DNA of 25,053 bases. Origin: JAWLCQ01 sp041687095 (GTDB lineage Bacteria; Planctomycetota; Phycisphaerae; SM23-33). The stretch covers positions 1 to 25,053 of the forward strand of contig JAWLCQ010000058.1 in the NCBI GenBank assembly GCA_041687095.1, in the 5' to 3' direction. The notes beneath the pieces were generated by a model. It did no database searches, had not been told where the DNA came from, and saw only the letters and a list, made by a program, of their open reading frames with translations. Below are positions 1-7,424 of the stretch, piece by piece (within the stretch, counting starts at the first letter, position 1; each line of letters opens with the position of its first letter). A program made the position numbers and the translations under genes.

Positions 1-345
1 ACGTCCGCCCGCTTCCGCGAGATCAAGAACGCCTTCGGGTACGGCGAGACGGACGTGGTGTTCACGGGCTACTGGATGGAGGGCCTTGCGATTGCGAGTT
101 CGAGCCCCGACGTCCGCGTGAGCACCTTCCGCCGCCCGGGCAAGACGATGGCGGTGGTGGTCAACTTCAGCCGCACCGAAGCCCGCGACGCCACGCTCAC
201 CATCGACCCCAGCGCCCTGGGCCTGTCGGCCGAGGGTCTCAAGGCCACCGACGCCGAGACGGGCGAAGCGGTCGAGGTGAAGAACGCCACGATCCCCGTG
301 CAACTGCCCCCCCGCGGCGTGCGGCTGATCGTGCTGAGCGACTGA
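1..345 (+). CDS. C-terminal part of a glycoside-hydrolase-like protein (partial)
   Basis: The reading frame is open from the first base, so the gene starts outside the window; 114 residues and a TGA stop are visible. The fragment has a short aromatic segment (FGYGETDVVFTGYW) followed by an all-beta stretch ending in LPPRGVRLIVLSD. This looks like the C-terminal beta-sandwich that closes many alpha-glucosidase-like or DUF6067-type glycoside hydrolases, where phrases such as VRVSTFRRPGK and VVNFSR are typical. The catalytic domain is not in view, so substrate and mechanism cannot be judged. A strong hairpin lies 20 bases downstream and may end transcription. The coding call is firm because of its length and clean end; the family assignment is an inference from fold-like pattern only. 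Confidence 0.6.
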   Translation, partial: TSARFREIKNAFGYGETDVVFTGYWMEGLAIASSSPDVRVSTFRRPGKTMAVVVNFSRTEARDATLTIDPSALGLSAEGLKATDAETGEAVEVKNATIPVQLPPRGVRLIVLSD

Positions 346-365
346 CAGAGAACGGACGCCAAATG

Positions 366-422
366 GCAAGCCCGGGTGAGGCGTGATGCGCAATCCTGCG
401 CTTCCGCACCACCCGGGCTTGC
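366..422. terminator. Long hairpin between convergent genes, possible bidirectional terminator
   Basis: A perfect 13-bp inverted repeat (GCAAGCCCGGGTG at 366-378, its complement at 410-422) encloses an inner stem GCGCA/TGCGC (388-392, 397-401). No T-tract follows, so intrinsic termination is uncertain. Its position between convergent genes fits a terminator or a dispersed palindrome. Confidence 0.55.
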
Positions 423-430
423 GAATATCG

Positions 431-585
431 ACCTGGTGAACCAGTCCTTGGTTCACCGGACTATCTGTTCACCAATCACCCGAACATCTGGTCAACCCGT
501 CAATCGGTCGACCCATCAACCGATCTTCGAGTCGATCCGTTGACGGGTCAACCAACCAGTCAACCAGTAACCAGTCAACCACTCC
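431..585. repeat. Short-period repeat region built on GGTCAACC/GGTTGACC-like words
   Basis: The 3' flank of the next minus-strand gene contains a 9-bp hairpin (GGTGAACCA 435-443 with TGGTTCACC 449-457). It then carries many degenerate copies of AACCAGTC and GGTCAACC, some in opposite orientation. No gene is seen here. Confidence 0.5.
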
Positions 586-1353
586 CTACTCCTCCGCCGC
601 GTGCGTGTCCTCGTTCTGGTCCTCGATGGCGGCGTGGGCGTCCTGGAGTTTCTGGCGGCCGTGCTCGATGAGGCGGTCGACGTCCTGGCGGATCGCCTGG
701 GCCCGTTCACCGGAGGCGTCGCGGTAGCGGCCGAGGGCGGATCGGGCTTCGTCGATGGCCTCCTCGACGCTTTCGGCGGCGGCGTTGACGCGGGCGCGGG
801 TGGCTTCGGCGAGTTCGCCGGTCCGCTCGCGCAGGTCGTCGAGGCGCTGGCTCAACTGATCGATCCGCTCGCGGGCGTTGCGGACGAACTCCTCGCGTGA
901 GGCGTCCGCGTCGCCCGCAGCCGTGCCGCCCCGGCGGGCGTCCTGGAGGGTCTTCTCGGCCCGCGCGACTTCCTGGTTGGCCTCGTGGAGCGTGCGGTTC
1001 ACGTCGCGTTTGAGGTTCGCGATGTCCCGTTCGGTGTTGGCCTCCTGCAGCGCCGGCAGCAGCGTGTCACGAACGGTCTCGACCTTCTCCTCGGCCATCT
1101 CCGTCGAGGACTCGACGGAACTCTTGGCGGCCTCCGGTGCATCGTCGGACTGCTGCTTCACGGTGTCGATCCGCGTGTCGAGCCGGTCGAGGTATTGGCG
1201 GGCGTCGGCGACGAATTCGCCGGAGGACCTGCCCTCGTCGACGACCTCCTCGTACCCGGCCGAACCGGCCGCACCATTTCCGTTGTCATCCCGGCAGCCC
1301 GCGATCAGTGTGACGGCGAGCAGCCCCAGAAGAATTCGATAGGTCATTTGCAT
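586..1353 (-). CDS. Coiled-coil lipoprotein, function unknown
   Basis: The 255-residue product begins with a lipoprotein signal: a short charged start, a hydrophobic run and the lipobox LIAGC, with the Cys near residue 20. It should be lipid-anchored in the envelope. The mature part is almost entirely charged heptad-rich helix (many E, R, D and A, for example REEFVRNARERIDQLSQRL), suggesting a long coiled coil similar in composition to apolipoprotein-like or methyl-accepting-like helices. There is no catalytic motif. The first ATG is chosen because AAGGAG lies 6 bases upstream; a second in-frame ATG two codons later is less well spaced. It is the last gene of the minus-strand envelope set that starts at 4615. 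The role is unknown; a structural or stress-related envelope role is inferred. Confidence 0.85.
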   Translation of the reverse strand: MQMTYRILLGLLAVTLIAGCRDDNGNGAAGSAGYEEVVDEGRSSGEFVADARQYLDRLDTRIDTVKQQSDDAPEAAKSSVESSTEMAEEKVETVRDTLLPALQEANTERDIANLKRDVNRTLHEANQEVARAEKTLQDARRGGTAAGDADASREEFVRNARERIDQLSQRLDDLRERTGELAEATRARVNAAAESVEEAIDEARSALGRYRDASGERAQAIRQDVDRLIEHGRQKLQDAHAAIEDQNEDTHAAEE

Positions 1354-1464
1354 GGTACTCTCCTTACTCTCTTTCCTTCTGCATTCGTCTGCGTGCCTTG
1401 CCCTCCTGCGGGGCCATGCACGCGTGTTGCCCCGGGAGGGCCGGGGCGGTCTCCTATGTAGAGT

Positions 1465-1749
1465 TCACCTCGCGATGCCCCTGCGCCTGCGGAACAGCCC
1501 CCCGCCCCAGTGGGCGATGTCGACGAGGACGGCGAGGATGATCAGGATCAGCCACCCCGCCGTCACGGGCCCGCCCGTGCTCAGGACGGTGAACAGGTAC
1601 GCCAGCGTGGTGTAGGGCATGAAGATGAACCCCAGCAGCGGCAGCAGCCACCCGTCGAAGACGGCCTGGAACCACCGGGTGAACAGGAGGATCAGGATCA
1701 TGGCCACGCGGGGCAGGAGCAGCGCGATGAGAACGATAAGGCACGGCAT
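1465..1749 (-). CDS. Small multi-pass membrane protein
   Basis: The 94-residue product starts MPCLIVLIALLLPRVAM. It has about three hydrophobic segments (residues 1-20, about 30-52 and about 60-82) and ends in a basic tail, GGLFRRRRGIAR. The phrases LFTRWF, GFIFMPYTT and GWLILIILAVLVDI resemble a widespread conserved hypothetical family of about 90-residue inner-membrane proteins. The start is placed at the ATG after a strong GGAAAGGAG ribosome binding site; the longer open frame upstream runs through low-complexity intergenic DNA and is not likely to be translated. It lies between two lipoprotein genes on the same strand. No biochemical role is known. Confidence 0.8.
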   Translation of the reverse strand: MPCLIVLIALLLPRVAMILILLFTRWFQAVFDGWLLPLLGFIFMPYTTLAYLFTVLSTGGPVTAGWLILIILAVLVDIAHWGGGLFRRRRGIAR

Positions 1750-1960
1750 GTCGAAACGCTCCTTTCCGATCGCTTCCCCCGAAAGTGGAAAAGCGGACCC
1801 GCGTTCCCACTTTCGGAACCTATGGAATGATAGAGACATGTTGGACCCACAGGGCACAAACCCCAGGGCGGACTGTGGATCGGACCTGGGGGTTGGGGTT
1901 CCGGGTTCCCGGAATACCGGGGACCGGGAACCCCGGGGCTCGATGGTGGGCGAAGGCCGT

Positions 1961-1987
1961 CCCACGGGACACACTGCGTCCCGTGGG
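1961..1987 (-). terminator. Hairpin downstream of the 105-residue lipoprotein gene
   Basis: CCCACGGGAC (1961-1970) and GTCCCGTGGG (1978-1987) form a perfect 10-bp stem with a 7-base loop, about 87 bases after the stop codon. There is no T-tract. Confidence 0.45.
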
Positions 1988-2009
1988 CATTCTGCTCCGC
2001 TTCTTCCGG

Positions 2010-2065
2010 TTCTCGGTCTTCGGTCTTCGATCTTCGGTATTCGATCTCCGGTCTTCGGTTTTCGC
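2010..2065. repeat. Heptamer tandem array, unit TCTTCGG, eight units
   Basis: Eight consecutive 7-base units fit TCTTCGG with one or two changes (for example TTCTCGG, TCTTCGA, TATTCGA, TCTCCGG). The array lies just 3' of the short lipoprotein gene, in the 324-base gap 1750-2073. The rest of this gap holds GGGTTCC/GGGAACC-type short palindromes and no gene. Confidence 0.8.
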
Positions 2066-2073
2066 TCCCACGG

Positions 2074-2391
2074 TCAGCGGTCCCCGGACGGCGGCGGCGG
2101 CGAGTCGCTCTGCCCCGCCGGCTGGGTCTGGGGCGTTCCCGCCTGCGGGCGCCCGGTCTGCGTCTGCGCTCCCGTCGGCCGTTGGGTTTCCACCTGGACG
2201 GCGGGTTGGGTCGGCTCCCCGACGTCGTCATACGCCTCGATTCCGGCGTCCCAGTCCTCGGCGACGGGCTCTTCGTAGGCCTGGATGTCATTGCCGGCGT
2301 CGTCCTCGAAGGCGGCGGGTTCGTTGTCACAGCCGCTGCAGACCAGGGCGATCGAGAATCCCAGGATCAGCAGGAGTACGGAGGTCTTCAT
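2074..2391 (-). CDS. Small Pro/Gln/Thr-rich lipoprotein
   Basis: The 105-residue product begins MKTSVLLLILGFSIALVCSGCDNE, a clear lipoprotein signal with lipobox VCSGC (Cys near 21). After the lipid-anchored Cys the chain is acidic for about 45 residues and then becomes a disordered tail rich in Q, T, P and G, ending SPPPPSGDR. No folded domain is visible. The start follows a modest GGAGAG site; the upstream extension in the open frame lacks a signal peptide. Acidic and proline-rich lipoproteins of this size are often surface spacers or anchors, but no function can be assigned. It lies in the same minus-strand envelope group as the DUF11-like lipoprotein. Confidence 0.8.
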   Translation of the reverse strand: MKTSVLLLILGFSIALVCSGCDNEPAAFEDDAGNDIQAYEEPVAEDWDAGIEAYDDVGEPTQPAVQVETQRPTGAQTQTGRPQAGTPQTQPAGQSDSPPPPSGDR

Positions 2392-2653
2392 GTTGGCTCT
2401 CCAGGCAATGGTACGCATCCCAGGTAGTTCTCGGGCAGCGTCGGTCTGACGTGGTTGCTCCGCTTCGCTCCGCAAACCACGGCACCCGCCCGCGAACCAG
2501 ATGGAACGCGTATGGTTGGGCGAGGCTGCGGGCGTCCGCGACGCGCAGCCGGACCGCCCCGGGCATGGGGAATGTTATGACGGGGCGGGATGGATCCTGC
2601 CCTCTCCGCCCATGAAACCGCAGAATCGGGCGGATGCCCTACGGCGGCAACGA

Positions 2654-2697
2654 GGGGTTGTGGATCGGCGTGGAGCGTTCCACGGATCCACAGCCCC
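2654..2697. repeat. Very strong isolated hairpin
   Basis: GGGG and TGTGGATC (2659-2666), a GG bulge and CGTGGA (2669-2674) pair through a GCGT loop with TCCACG, GATCCACA (2685-2692) and CCCC, giving a stem of about 19 bp. It lies in a 520-base gene-free stretch (2392-2911). The rest of that stretch holds a terminator at 2811-2839 and no supportable gene. Confidence 0.7.
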
Positions 2698-2810
2698 ACG
2701 TGCCTGCGGTGGCAGCCCGAGGGACTGCGCAGCAGCGGGGGCACGCCTCGCGCTGCGAGGTCGCCCGGGGCCCGGACCCGCGGGGGCGAGGGGACGGAGC
2801 GGCGCAAAGA

Positions 2811-2839
2811 CCGGGCGGGGCCGCGTGGGCCCCGCCCGG
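2811..2839 (-). terminator. Probable terminator of the DUF11-like lipoprotein gene
   Basis: A 12-bp GC stem (centred on CGGGCGGGGCC / GGCCCCGCCCG) has a 5-base loop and is followed on the minus strand by GTCTTTGCG. It lies about 73 bases after the stop codon at 2912. Confidence 0.65.
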
Positions 2840-2911
2840 GGTCACAGTGCGTTGCACTCCATTGTCTCGCACCGGAGGACGTGACTCCGCCGTTGCGGGG
2901 GTTCAATGGGA

Positions 2912-4615
2912 TCAGTAGGCCGTGGTCGGCTCCATCACGATGATAGGCTGAGCGGCGGCCTCGCTGGTGAGTTGCAGTTCCAGGCGGCCCCGGCCGGCGG
3001 ACTGGGCTCGCGCACGGATCTGCCACGAGGCGGTTTGCCCGGGCTCCAGCGTCTCGATGGGCCCGAACGTGAGGTTCTGGCCCTCGCCGGTGACGCGGCT
3101 GTCGCCCTCGCCGGAGACGAAGGCCAGCGTATTGGGCAGGGTGCCCTGCAGGCGGATGCTCGTATCCGTTGCCGAGCCTTGGTTGGTCACCTGGATCTCG
3201 TAGAGCGTCTCCTCGCCCACCTGAACGGGATCCGTGCGGTCGATGGCCACGATCCGCAGCGCCGCCAGGCCGACCAGTTCGGTCTGGACGGTCTGCTCGG
3301 CGGCGTCGGCGCAGAAGGCGTTGGCGATGAACCGGGCCTGGATCGTCCCGGGGTCACTGGCCCGGAAGGCCAGGCGGAACTGCCGCGACTGGCCCGCATC
3401 GAGGGTCCCCATGCGGAACGCGCCGTCCTCGTACCGGACCTCGCGGCTGGAGATGCTCATGTCCTCCATGCCCTCGGGCGGGTCGAAGCGGACGAGCACG
3501 TCGCGCGCGGGGTACTCGCTCGTGTTGCGGACCGCCACCTGGTAGGTGATGGTGCGGTTGAGGTACTCACGAGCGGGCCCATCGGCGGTGAGTTCGATGG
3601 TGGGCTTGACGAGGGTGACGGCAGTGCCGCCGGCACGGGCGGAGAGGTCGCCCTCGACGGCGGTGACGACGGCCTGGCTCTGGAGCTGAAGCGACCGAGC
3701 CACCTCGAGGCGGACCGGATCGGTGGTGACGGACTCGCCGCCCTCCAGCGGTTCGATGCGCTGCTCGACCCTCTGGGGCTCGACGCCCTGAGGGAACTCG
3801 TCCCGCAGGACCAGCGCCGGTGTCGTCCCCGTGCCGCGGTTGGACACGCGGTACACGACGAAGAGTTCCTCGCAGACGTACGCCTGGTCGCCGATGGCGT
3901 TGCCCTCGGCGTCGACGAGGGCCCGTTCCAGTGCCAGCTCAGGCTGCACCGCACTGACGATCGTGCACAGGGCGGGCTGGAAGTCGAGCGTCACGCACGT
4001 GGTGACGCGGCCTTCGGTGGACGTGGTCCCCCGGGCCGAGATCCGCCGGCTCTCTCCGGGCGCGAGCATGTCGAGCTTCCAGGTATTCGTCATCTGCAGT
4101 TGCTGCTGGCCCTGCTGGGGCTGCTGCGGGGCCTGCTGGGGCTGCTGGCCCTGCGGGGGCTGCTGGCCCTGCGGGGGCTGCTGGGCCTGCTGACGCTGCT
4201 GCGGGGGCTGCTGGGCCTGCGGGGGTTGCTGGCCCTGCTGCGGGGGCTGCTGGCCCTCCTGCATCCGCTGGGGCTGCTGGCCCTGCTGCTGCGGGGAGTA
4301 CTCGGTGATGACGACCTCGAAGACCGGGACGTCAGAGGTGTTGGTCACGACCAGCTCGTAGTCGTAGGGCTGCCCTACACGGACGGTCGTATCCCCCATG
4401 CGCTGGAGACGAACGGTGGCATCGCCCCGGGTGACTTCGAGGCCTTCTTCGGCCCGTTCGGCTTGTTCGGTGGCCTCTTCGGCTCCGAGCGGTTCACCCT
4501 CTTCCACGACCCCGGTCTGAGCGGGTGGCTCTTCGCGGTCATCGCAGCCCGACAGGACCAGCCCGCCCGCCAGGAGCAAGCTGAGCCCGAAGATCAAGAA
4601 ATGGTTCTTAAGCAT
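2912..4615 (-). CDS. Lipoprotein with four DUF11-like domains and a Q-rich insertion
   Basis: The 567-residue product has a lipoprotein signal (MLKNHFLIFGLSLLLAGGLV, lipobox LSGC, Cys24). An acidic stretch (about 25-62) is followed by four beta-sandwich repeats of the DUF11/CARDB type, each opening with a phrase like YDYELVVTNTSD, YRVSNRG, YQVAVRNTSE or YEIQVTNQGS and closing with LAPGES, LEGGES, LDAGQS or LEPGQT. The first repeat is interrupted at about residues 108-175 by a glutamine/proline tract (QQPPQGQQ-like units). DUF11 domains are extracellular adhesive or stalk modules; this one is tethered by lipid to a membrane. The start is the ATG preceded by AAAGGGAAA; the 101-residue upstream extension lacks a signal. 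The role is probably structural in the envelope. Confidence 0.88.
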   Translation of the reverse strand: MLKNHFLIFGLSLLLAGGLVLSGCDDREEPPAQTGVVEEGEPLGAEEATEQAERAEEGLEVTRGDATVRLQRMGDTTVRVGQPYDYELVVTNTSDVPVFEVVITEYSPQQQGQQPQRMQEGQQPPQQGQQPPQAQQPPQQRQQAQQPPQGQQPPQGQQPQQAPQQPQQGQQQLQMTNTWKLDMLAPGESRRISARGTTSTEGRVTTCVTLDFQPALCTIVSAVQPELALERALVDAEGNAIGDQAYVCEELFVVYRVSNRGTGTTPALVLRDEFPQGVEPQRVEQRIEPLEGGESVTTDPVRLEVARSLQLQSQAVVTAVEGDLSARAGGTAVTLVKPTIELTADGPAREYLNRTITYQVAVRNTSEYPARDVLVRFDPPEGMEDMSISSREVRYEDGAFRMGTLDAGQSRQFRLAFRASDPGTIQARFIANAFCADAAEQTVQTELVGLAALRIVAIDRTDPVQVGEETLYEIQVTNQGSATDTSIRLQGTLPNTLAFVSGEGDSRVTGEGQNLTFGPIETLEPGQTASWQIRARAQSAGRGRLELQLTSEAAAQPIIVMEPTTAY

Positions 4616-4671
4616 GATGTTTCCCTTTCCGTTCTGAGTGCTGCCCCTCGGTGAACACTTCCCACTACTGA

Positions 4672-4677
4672 ATTCTA
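4672..4677 (-). promoter_or_regulatory. Candidate -10 box for the DUF11-like lipoprotein gene
   Basis: The minus strand reads TAGAAT, 57 bases before the start at 4615. No convincing -35 box is visible. The 436-base divergent gap 4616-5051 contains this, a TACAAT on the minus strand at 4846-4851 and the plus-strand box below; no gene is seen in it. Confidence 0.35.
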
Positions 4678-4982
4678 GAGACGGCTGGGCGTTCGACCGT
4701 GTTTCGCTTGCGGGCTCGGGCAGTTTCTCTGGTTCATGACTCAATGCCGGGGGAGGCCCGGCGGGGCCTGGAGGCGAGGCCGCAGGGCCGCGTGGAGTCC
4801 GCCTTGCGGGTTGTCGCCCGGGGGCGCGGGATCGGCGGCGTTTGTATTGTAGTGGCACGTCCGGAGCGGGGCGGGGAAGCCGACGAAGCGCCCTATGGCC
4901 CCATCCGCATCTGTCCATCGGTGCATTCCCCGAAACGTCGCTCCGCCCCCCACGCCCTCCCTCGCGATGGGGGCCACACCTC

Positions 4983-4988
4983 TACAAT
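4983..4988 (+). promoter_or_regulatory. Candidate -10 box for the ElaB/holin/DUF3618 operon
   Basis: TACAAT (five of six matches to TATAAT) sits in CCTCTACAATG, 63 bases before the ATG at 5052. The same CTCTACAAT word recurs at 7602-7609 upstream of typA. The -35 region is weak. Confidence 0.4.
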
Positions 4989-5051
4989 GATGAGTGACGG
5001 AAGCCGCATCCGGGCTGACTGACATCATCCACAAACCAGGGGAGAAACGAC

Positions 5052-5594
5052 ATGACCGAAAACTATCCCAGAAACGTGCCTCCGGAGCCCGGGGTTGCAC
5101 CGGAGACCTATCCGGCGGAGCAGCCTTCGGGAACCCCCGTGACACCCGGACCGCCGCCCTCCGAGCCCTTCGGCGCCGAGCCCATGGCGGCCGAGCCCGA
5201 GCCCATGGAAGCGCAGGCCGAGGAGGCCAAGAGCAAGGCCCGCCAGCGCGCCGAGGAAGTGAAGAACCGCGTCCGCGACACCGCCCAGAGCATGGCCGAC
5301 CAGCAGAAGAACCGCGCCGCCCACACCGTCTCCGACCTGGGCGCCGCCCTGCACCGGGCGGCCGACAAGCTCCAGGACGAGAACGACCCGCGGATGGCGA
5401 ACTACGCCCACTCCGCCGCCGACCATCTCGACGCCATCAGCCGCAAGCTCGAGGAGCGCGACCTGGCGTCGATCCGCGGCGATGCCGAAGGCCTCGCCCG
5501 GCGGTCGCCGGGCCTGTTCCTCGCCGGGGCGTTCCTGGGCGGGCTGTTCATCGGGCGGTTCCTCCGCAGCAGCGAACGGCACATCAGCGCATGA
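5052..5594 (+). CDS. ElaB/YqjD-like membrane-anchored helical protein
   Basis: The 180-residue product has a disordered Pro/Glu N-terminus (1-55) and a long charged amphipathic helix (about 56-150, e.g. EEAKSKARQRAEEVKNRVRD). A single C-terminal hydrophobic segment, FLAGAFLGGLFIGRFL (about 156-171), is followed by a short tail. This order matches the ElaB/YqjD/DUF883 type of C-tail-anchored proteins, which in enterobacteria sit beside a YqjE holin-like gene, as here. The ATG has GGGGAGAAA upstream. It is the first gene of a three-gene operon, 27 bases from the next. Family members associate with ribosomes or the inner membrane in stationary phase in E. coli; whether that applies here is inference. 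Confidence 0.78.
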   Translation: MTENYPRNVPPEPGVAPETYPAEQPSGTPVTPGPPPSEPFGAEPMAAEPEPMEAQAEEAKSKARQRAEEVKNRVRDTAQSMADQQKNRAAHTVSDLGAALHRAADKLQDENDPRMANYAHSAADHLDAISRKLEERDLASIRGDAEGLARRSPGLFLAGAFLGGLFIGRFLRSSERHISA

Positions 5595-5621
5595 CGCGCA
5601 GCAGCTAGGAAGGACACCATC

Positions 5622-6077
5622 ATGACCGTAGTGCATGATCAGGAAGTGGAAACGGCGCGGCCCCACCGGGTCGCGGAACGCTCGACCGGGCAGCTCTTCC
5701 GGGACCTGACGCGAGAGATCGTGATCCTGTTCCGGCAGGAGGTGGGCCTGGCGAAGAAGGAGATGAGCGAGAAGGCCAGTTGCGTGGGCCGCAACGTCGG
5801 ATACCTCGCCGCCGGGGGGCTGGTTGCCTTTGCGGGCGCCTTGGTCCTGCTGGGGGCGCTGTCCGCCGGGCTGTTCACCGCCCTCTGGGGCCTGGGCATG
5901 GTCTGGTGGCACGCGATGTGGCTGGCCCCGCTGATCGTGGGCCTGATCGTGGGCCTGATCGGATACGCCTTCGTTCAGAAGAGCATCACCACCCTTAAGC
6001 ACACCAGTCCCGTCCCTCGCGAGACGGTGGACAGCCTCAAGGAGAACAAGGAATGGCTGAAACACGAAGTGATGTGA
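5622..6077 (+). CDS. Phage holin family protein (YqjE / Phage_holin_3_6 type)
   Basis: The 151-residue product has an N-terminal amphipathic segment with the family phrase LFRDLTREIVILFRQEVGLAK (residues about 24-45). Two hydrophobic hairpin helices follow: YLAAGGLVAFAGALVLLGAL, and a second around WLAPLIVGLIVGLIGYAF. This is the usual layout of the DUF1469/YqjE family, which is called holin-like by sequence only and is chromosomal in many bacteria. The start has AGGAAGGA upstream. The 3' end overlaps the next gene by 25 bases, so translation of the two is probably coupled. No phage genes are nearby, so a lytic role is unlikely; an envelope stress or membrane-organising role fits better. Confidence 0.85.
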   Translation: MTVVHDQEVETARPHRVAERSTGQLFRDLTREIVILFRQEVGLAKKEMSEKASCVGRNVGYLAAGGLVAFAGALVLLGALSAGLFTALWGLGMVWWHAMWLAPLIVGLIVGLIGYAFVQKSITTLKHTSPVPRETVDSLKENKEWLKHEVM

Positions 6078-7276
6078 AGCGGCCCGGCGGAAACGGAGGC
6101 ATCCGCGTCACCGACCGCTGGGGATATGAGTACAGTACCGAGGGCCGGAGCACCAACGAGATCCGGCACGACATTGATATGACCCGTTCGGAGATGAGCG
6201 ACACGGTGAACGAGCTGGAGGACCGGCTCTCCCCGCAGTACGTGTTCCACCAGGTGCTGGATTCGCTCAAGACGGAGGCGACGCAGTCGGCGGCGCTGCG
6301 GACGCTGCGGGATCACCCGATGCCCCTGCTCCTGATGGGGCTGGGGGCCGCCTGGTACGCCGTCGACGCCCTGCGGGCCAAGCAGGCCCGCGAGATCTGC
6401 CCCCCCGAGGGCTACGCGGCCGTGCCGGTCACCGGCTACGCCGGGGCCGCCACCTCCGTCACCTCCGGGGACGTCACGCCCTACCTGCCTCCGGGGCGGG
6501 CGAGCGCCGACAAGCCCGGGATGGTGGATCGTGCCAAGCACGCCGCCTCCCGCGCCCGGGACGCCGTCTCCCGCGCCCGCGGGGCCGCGATGGGCGCTAA
6601 GGACAAGGCGTCCGGGGCGGCGAGCAGCACGGCGTCGGGCGTGTCCGGTGCGGCGCACCGGGCGGCATCGGGCGTTTCGAGTGCAGCCGGCAGCACCGCG
6701 TCGGCGGCACGCAGCGCGGCCAGCAGCACGGCATCGGCGGCACGGAGTGCGGCCGGCTCGGTCGCCAGCGCCGGCCATGCCGTCGCGGATCGGACCGCCG
6801 CCGCCGCCCAGCGGGCGCAGCAGACCGCCGCCGAAGCGGCCGCCACCGCACGCGAGGGGTTCTTCGACCACCCGCTCACGTTCGGGGCCCTGATCGCGGC
6901 GGCCGGGGTGGCGGTCGGCATGCTCCTGCCCAGCACCCGCCGCGAGGACCGCGCCATGGGCCGGGCGCGTGACACGGCCGTCGAGGACCTCAAGGAGAGC
7001 GGCGCCGACGTCGCGGACCGCGCGGCCCGCGTGGCCCAGTCCGCCGTCGACGCGGCCTCCGAGGAGGCCCACGAGCAGGGCGTGGCGCCCGAGGACCTCA
7101 AGGCCAAGGCCGCCGCCGTCGCCGCCTCCGCCAAGGAGGCCGCCAAGGACGAGGCCCGCAAGCAGGACCTGACGTCCGAGGACCTCTCCCGCGAGGCCCA
7201 GCAGACCGCCGACACCACGCGGGAAGACATCAAACGCCAGACGCCCCCCCCGCCGCCGTCGTCGTACGCCGCCTGA
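6053..7276 (+). CDS. DUF3618-type membrane protein with Ala/Ser-rich LEA-like repeats
   Basis: The 407-residue product has the DUF3618 signature at about residues 36-65 (EIRHDIDMTRSEMSDTVNEL then EDRLSP). A weak hydrophobic patch follows (HPMPLLLMGLGAAWYAV). The centre (about 160-265) consists of degenerate 11-mer-like repeats of Ala, Ser, Arg and Gly (AARSAASSTASAA), resembling LEA proteins. A second hydrophobic motif, HPLTFGALIAAAGVAVGMLL followed by PSTRRED, is typical of nutrient-deprivation-induced proteins that carry DUF3618. The C-terminus is a charged helix ending in a proline run. The ATG is 8 bases after AAGGAG and lies inside the upstream gene. It is probably a desiccation or starvation-linked envelope protein. 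Confidence 0.82.
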   Translation: MAETRSDVKRPGGNGGIRVTDRWGYEYSTEGRSTNEIRHDIDMTRSEMSDTVNELEDRLSPQYVFHQVLDSLKTEATQSAALRTLRDHPMPLLLMGLGAAWYAVDALRAKQAREICPPEGYAAVPVTGYAGAATSVTSGDVTPYLPPGRASADKPGMVDRAKHAASRARDAVSRARGAAMGAKDKASGAASSTASGVSGAAHRAASGVSSAAGSTASAARSAASSTASAARSAAGSVASAGHAVADRTAAAAQRAQQTAAEAAATAREGFFDHPLTFGALIAAAGVAVGMLLPSTRREDRAMGRARDTAVEDLKESGADVADRAARVAQSAVDAASEEAHEQGVAPEDLKAKAAAVAASAKEAAKDEARKQDLTSEDLSREAQQTADTTREDIKRQTPPPPPSSYAA

Positions 7277-7296
7277 CGCGACGCGGGAAGCGCCAT

Positions 7297-7338
7297 GCGG
7301 GGGGCAGGTCACGGCACCGACCGCGACATGCCCCCCGC
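7297..7338 (+). terminator. Hairpin after the three-gene operon
   Basis: GCGGGGGGCA (7297-7306) pairs with TGCCCCCCGC (7329-7338) around a 22-base loop that contains a small inner stem GGTC/GACC. It starts 21 bases after the stop codon and is followed by TT only. Confidence 0.5.
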
Positions 7339-7424
7339 TTCGTGCGCGCGGGCGGACGACGCGCGGGCGAGACGGACTGCGGTGGGACAAAACTGCATCC
7401 AATCCATCACAGAGGCGAGAGCAC

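Noticed and set aside
2906..4654. Plus-strand open frame of 582 codons opposite the DUF11-like lipoprotein
   Set aside because: It is an antisense shadow: leucine/glycine runs are the reverse of the Q-rich tract, with no ribosome binding site and no domain.
4699..5022. 107-codon plus-strand open frame in the divergent gap
   Set aside because: No ribosome binding site, no recognisable domain; it overlaps the promoter region of the next operon.
5622..6077. Prophage holin or lysis cassette
   Set aside because: The holin name is only the family label; there are no endolysin or phage structural genes, and the ElaB-like neighbour points to a chromosomal membrane operon.
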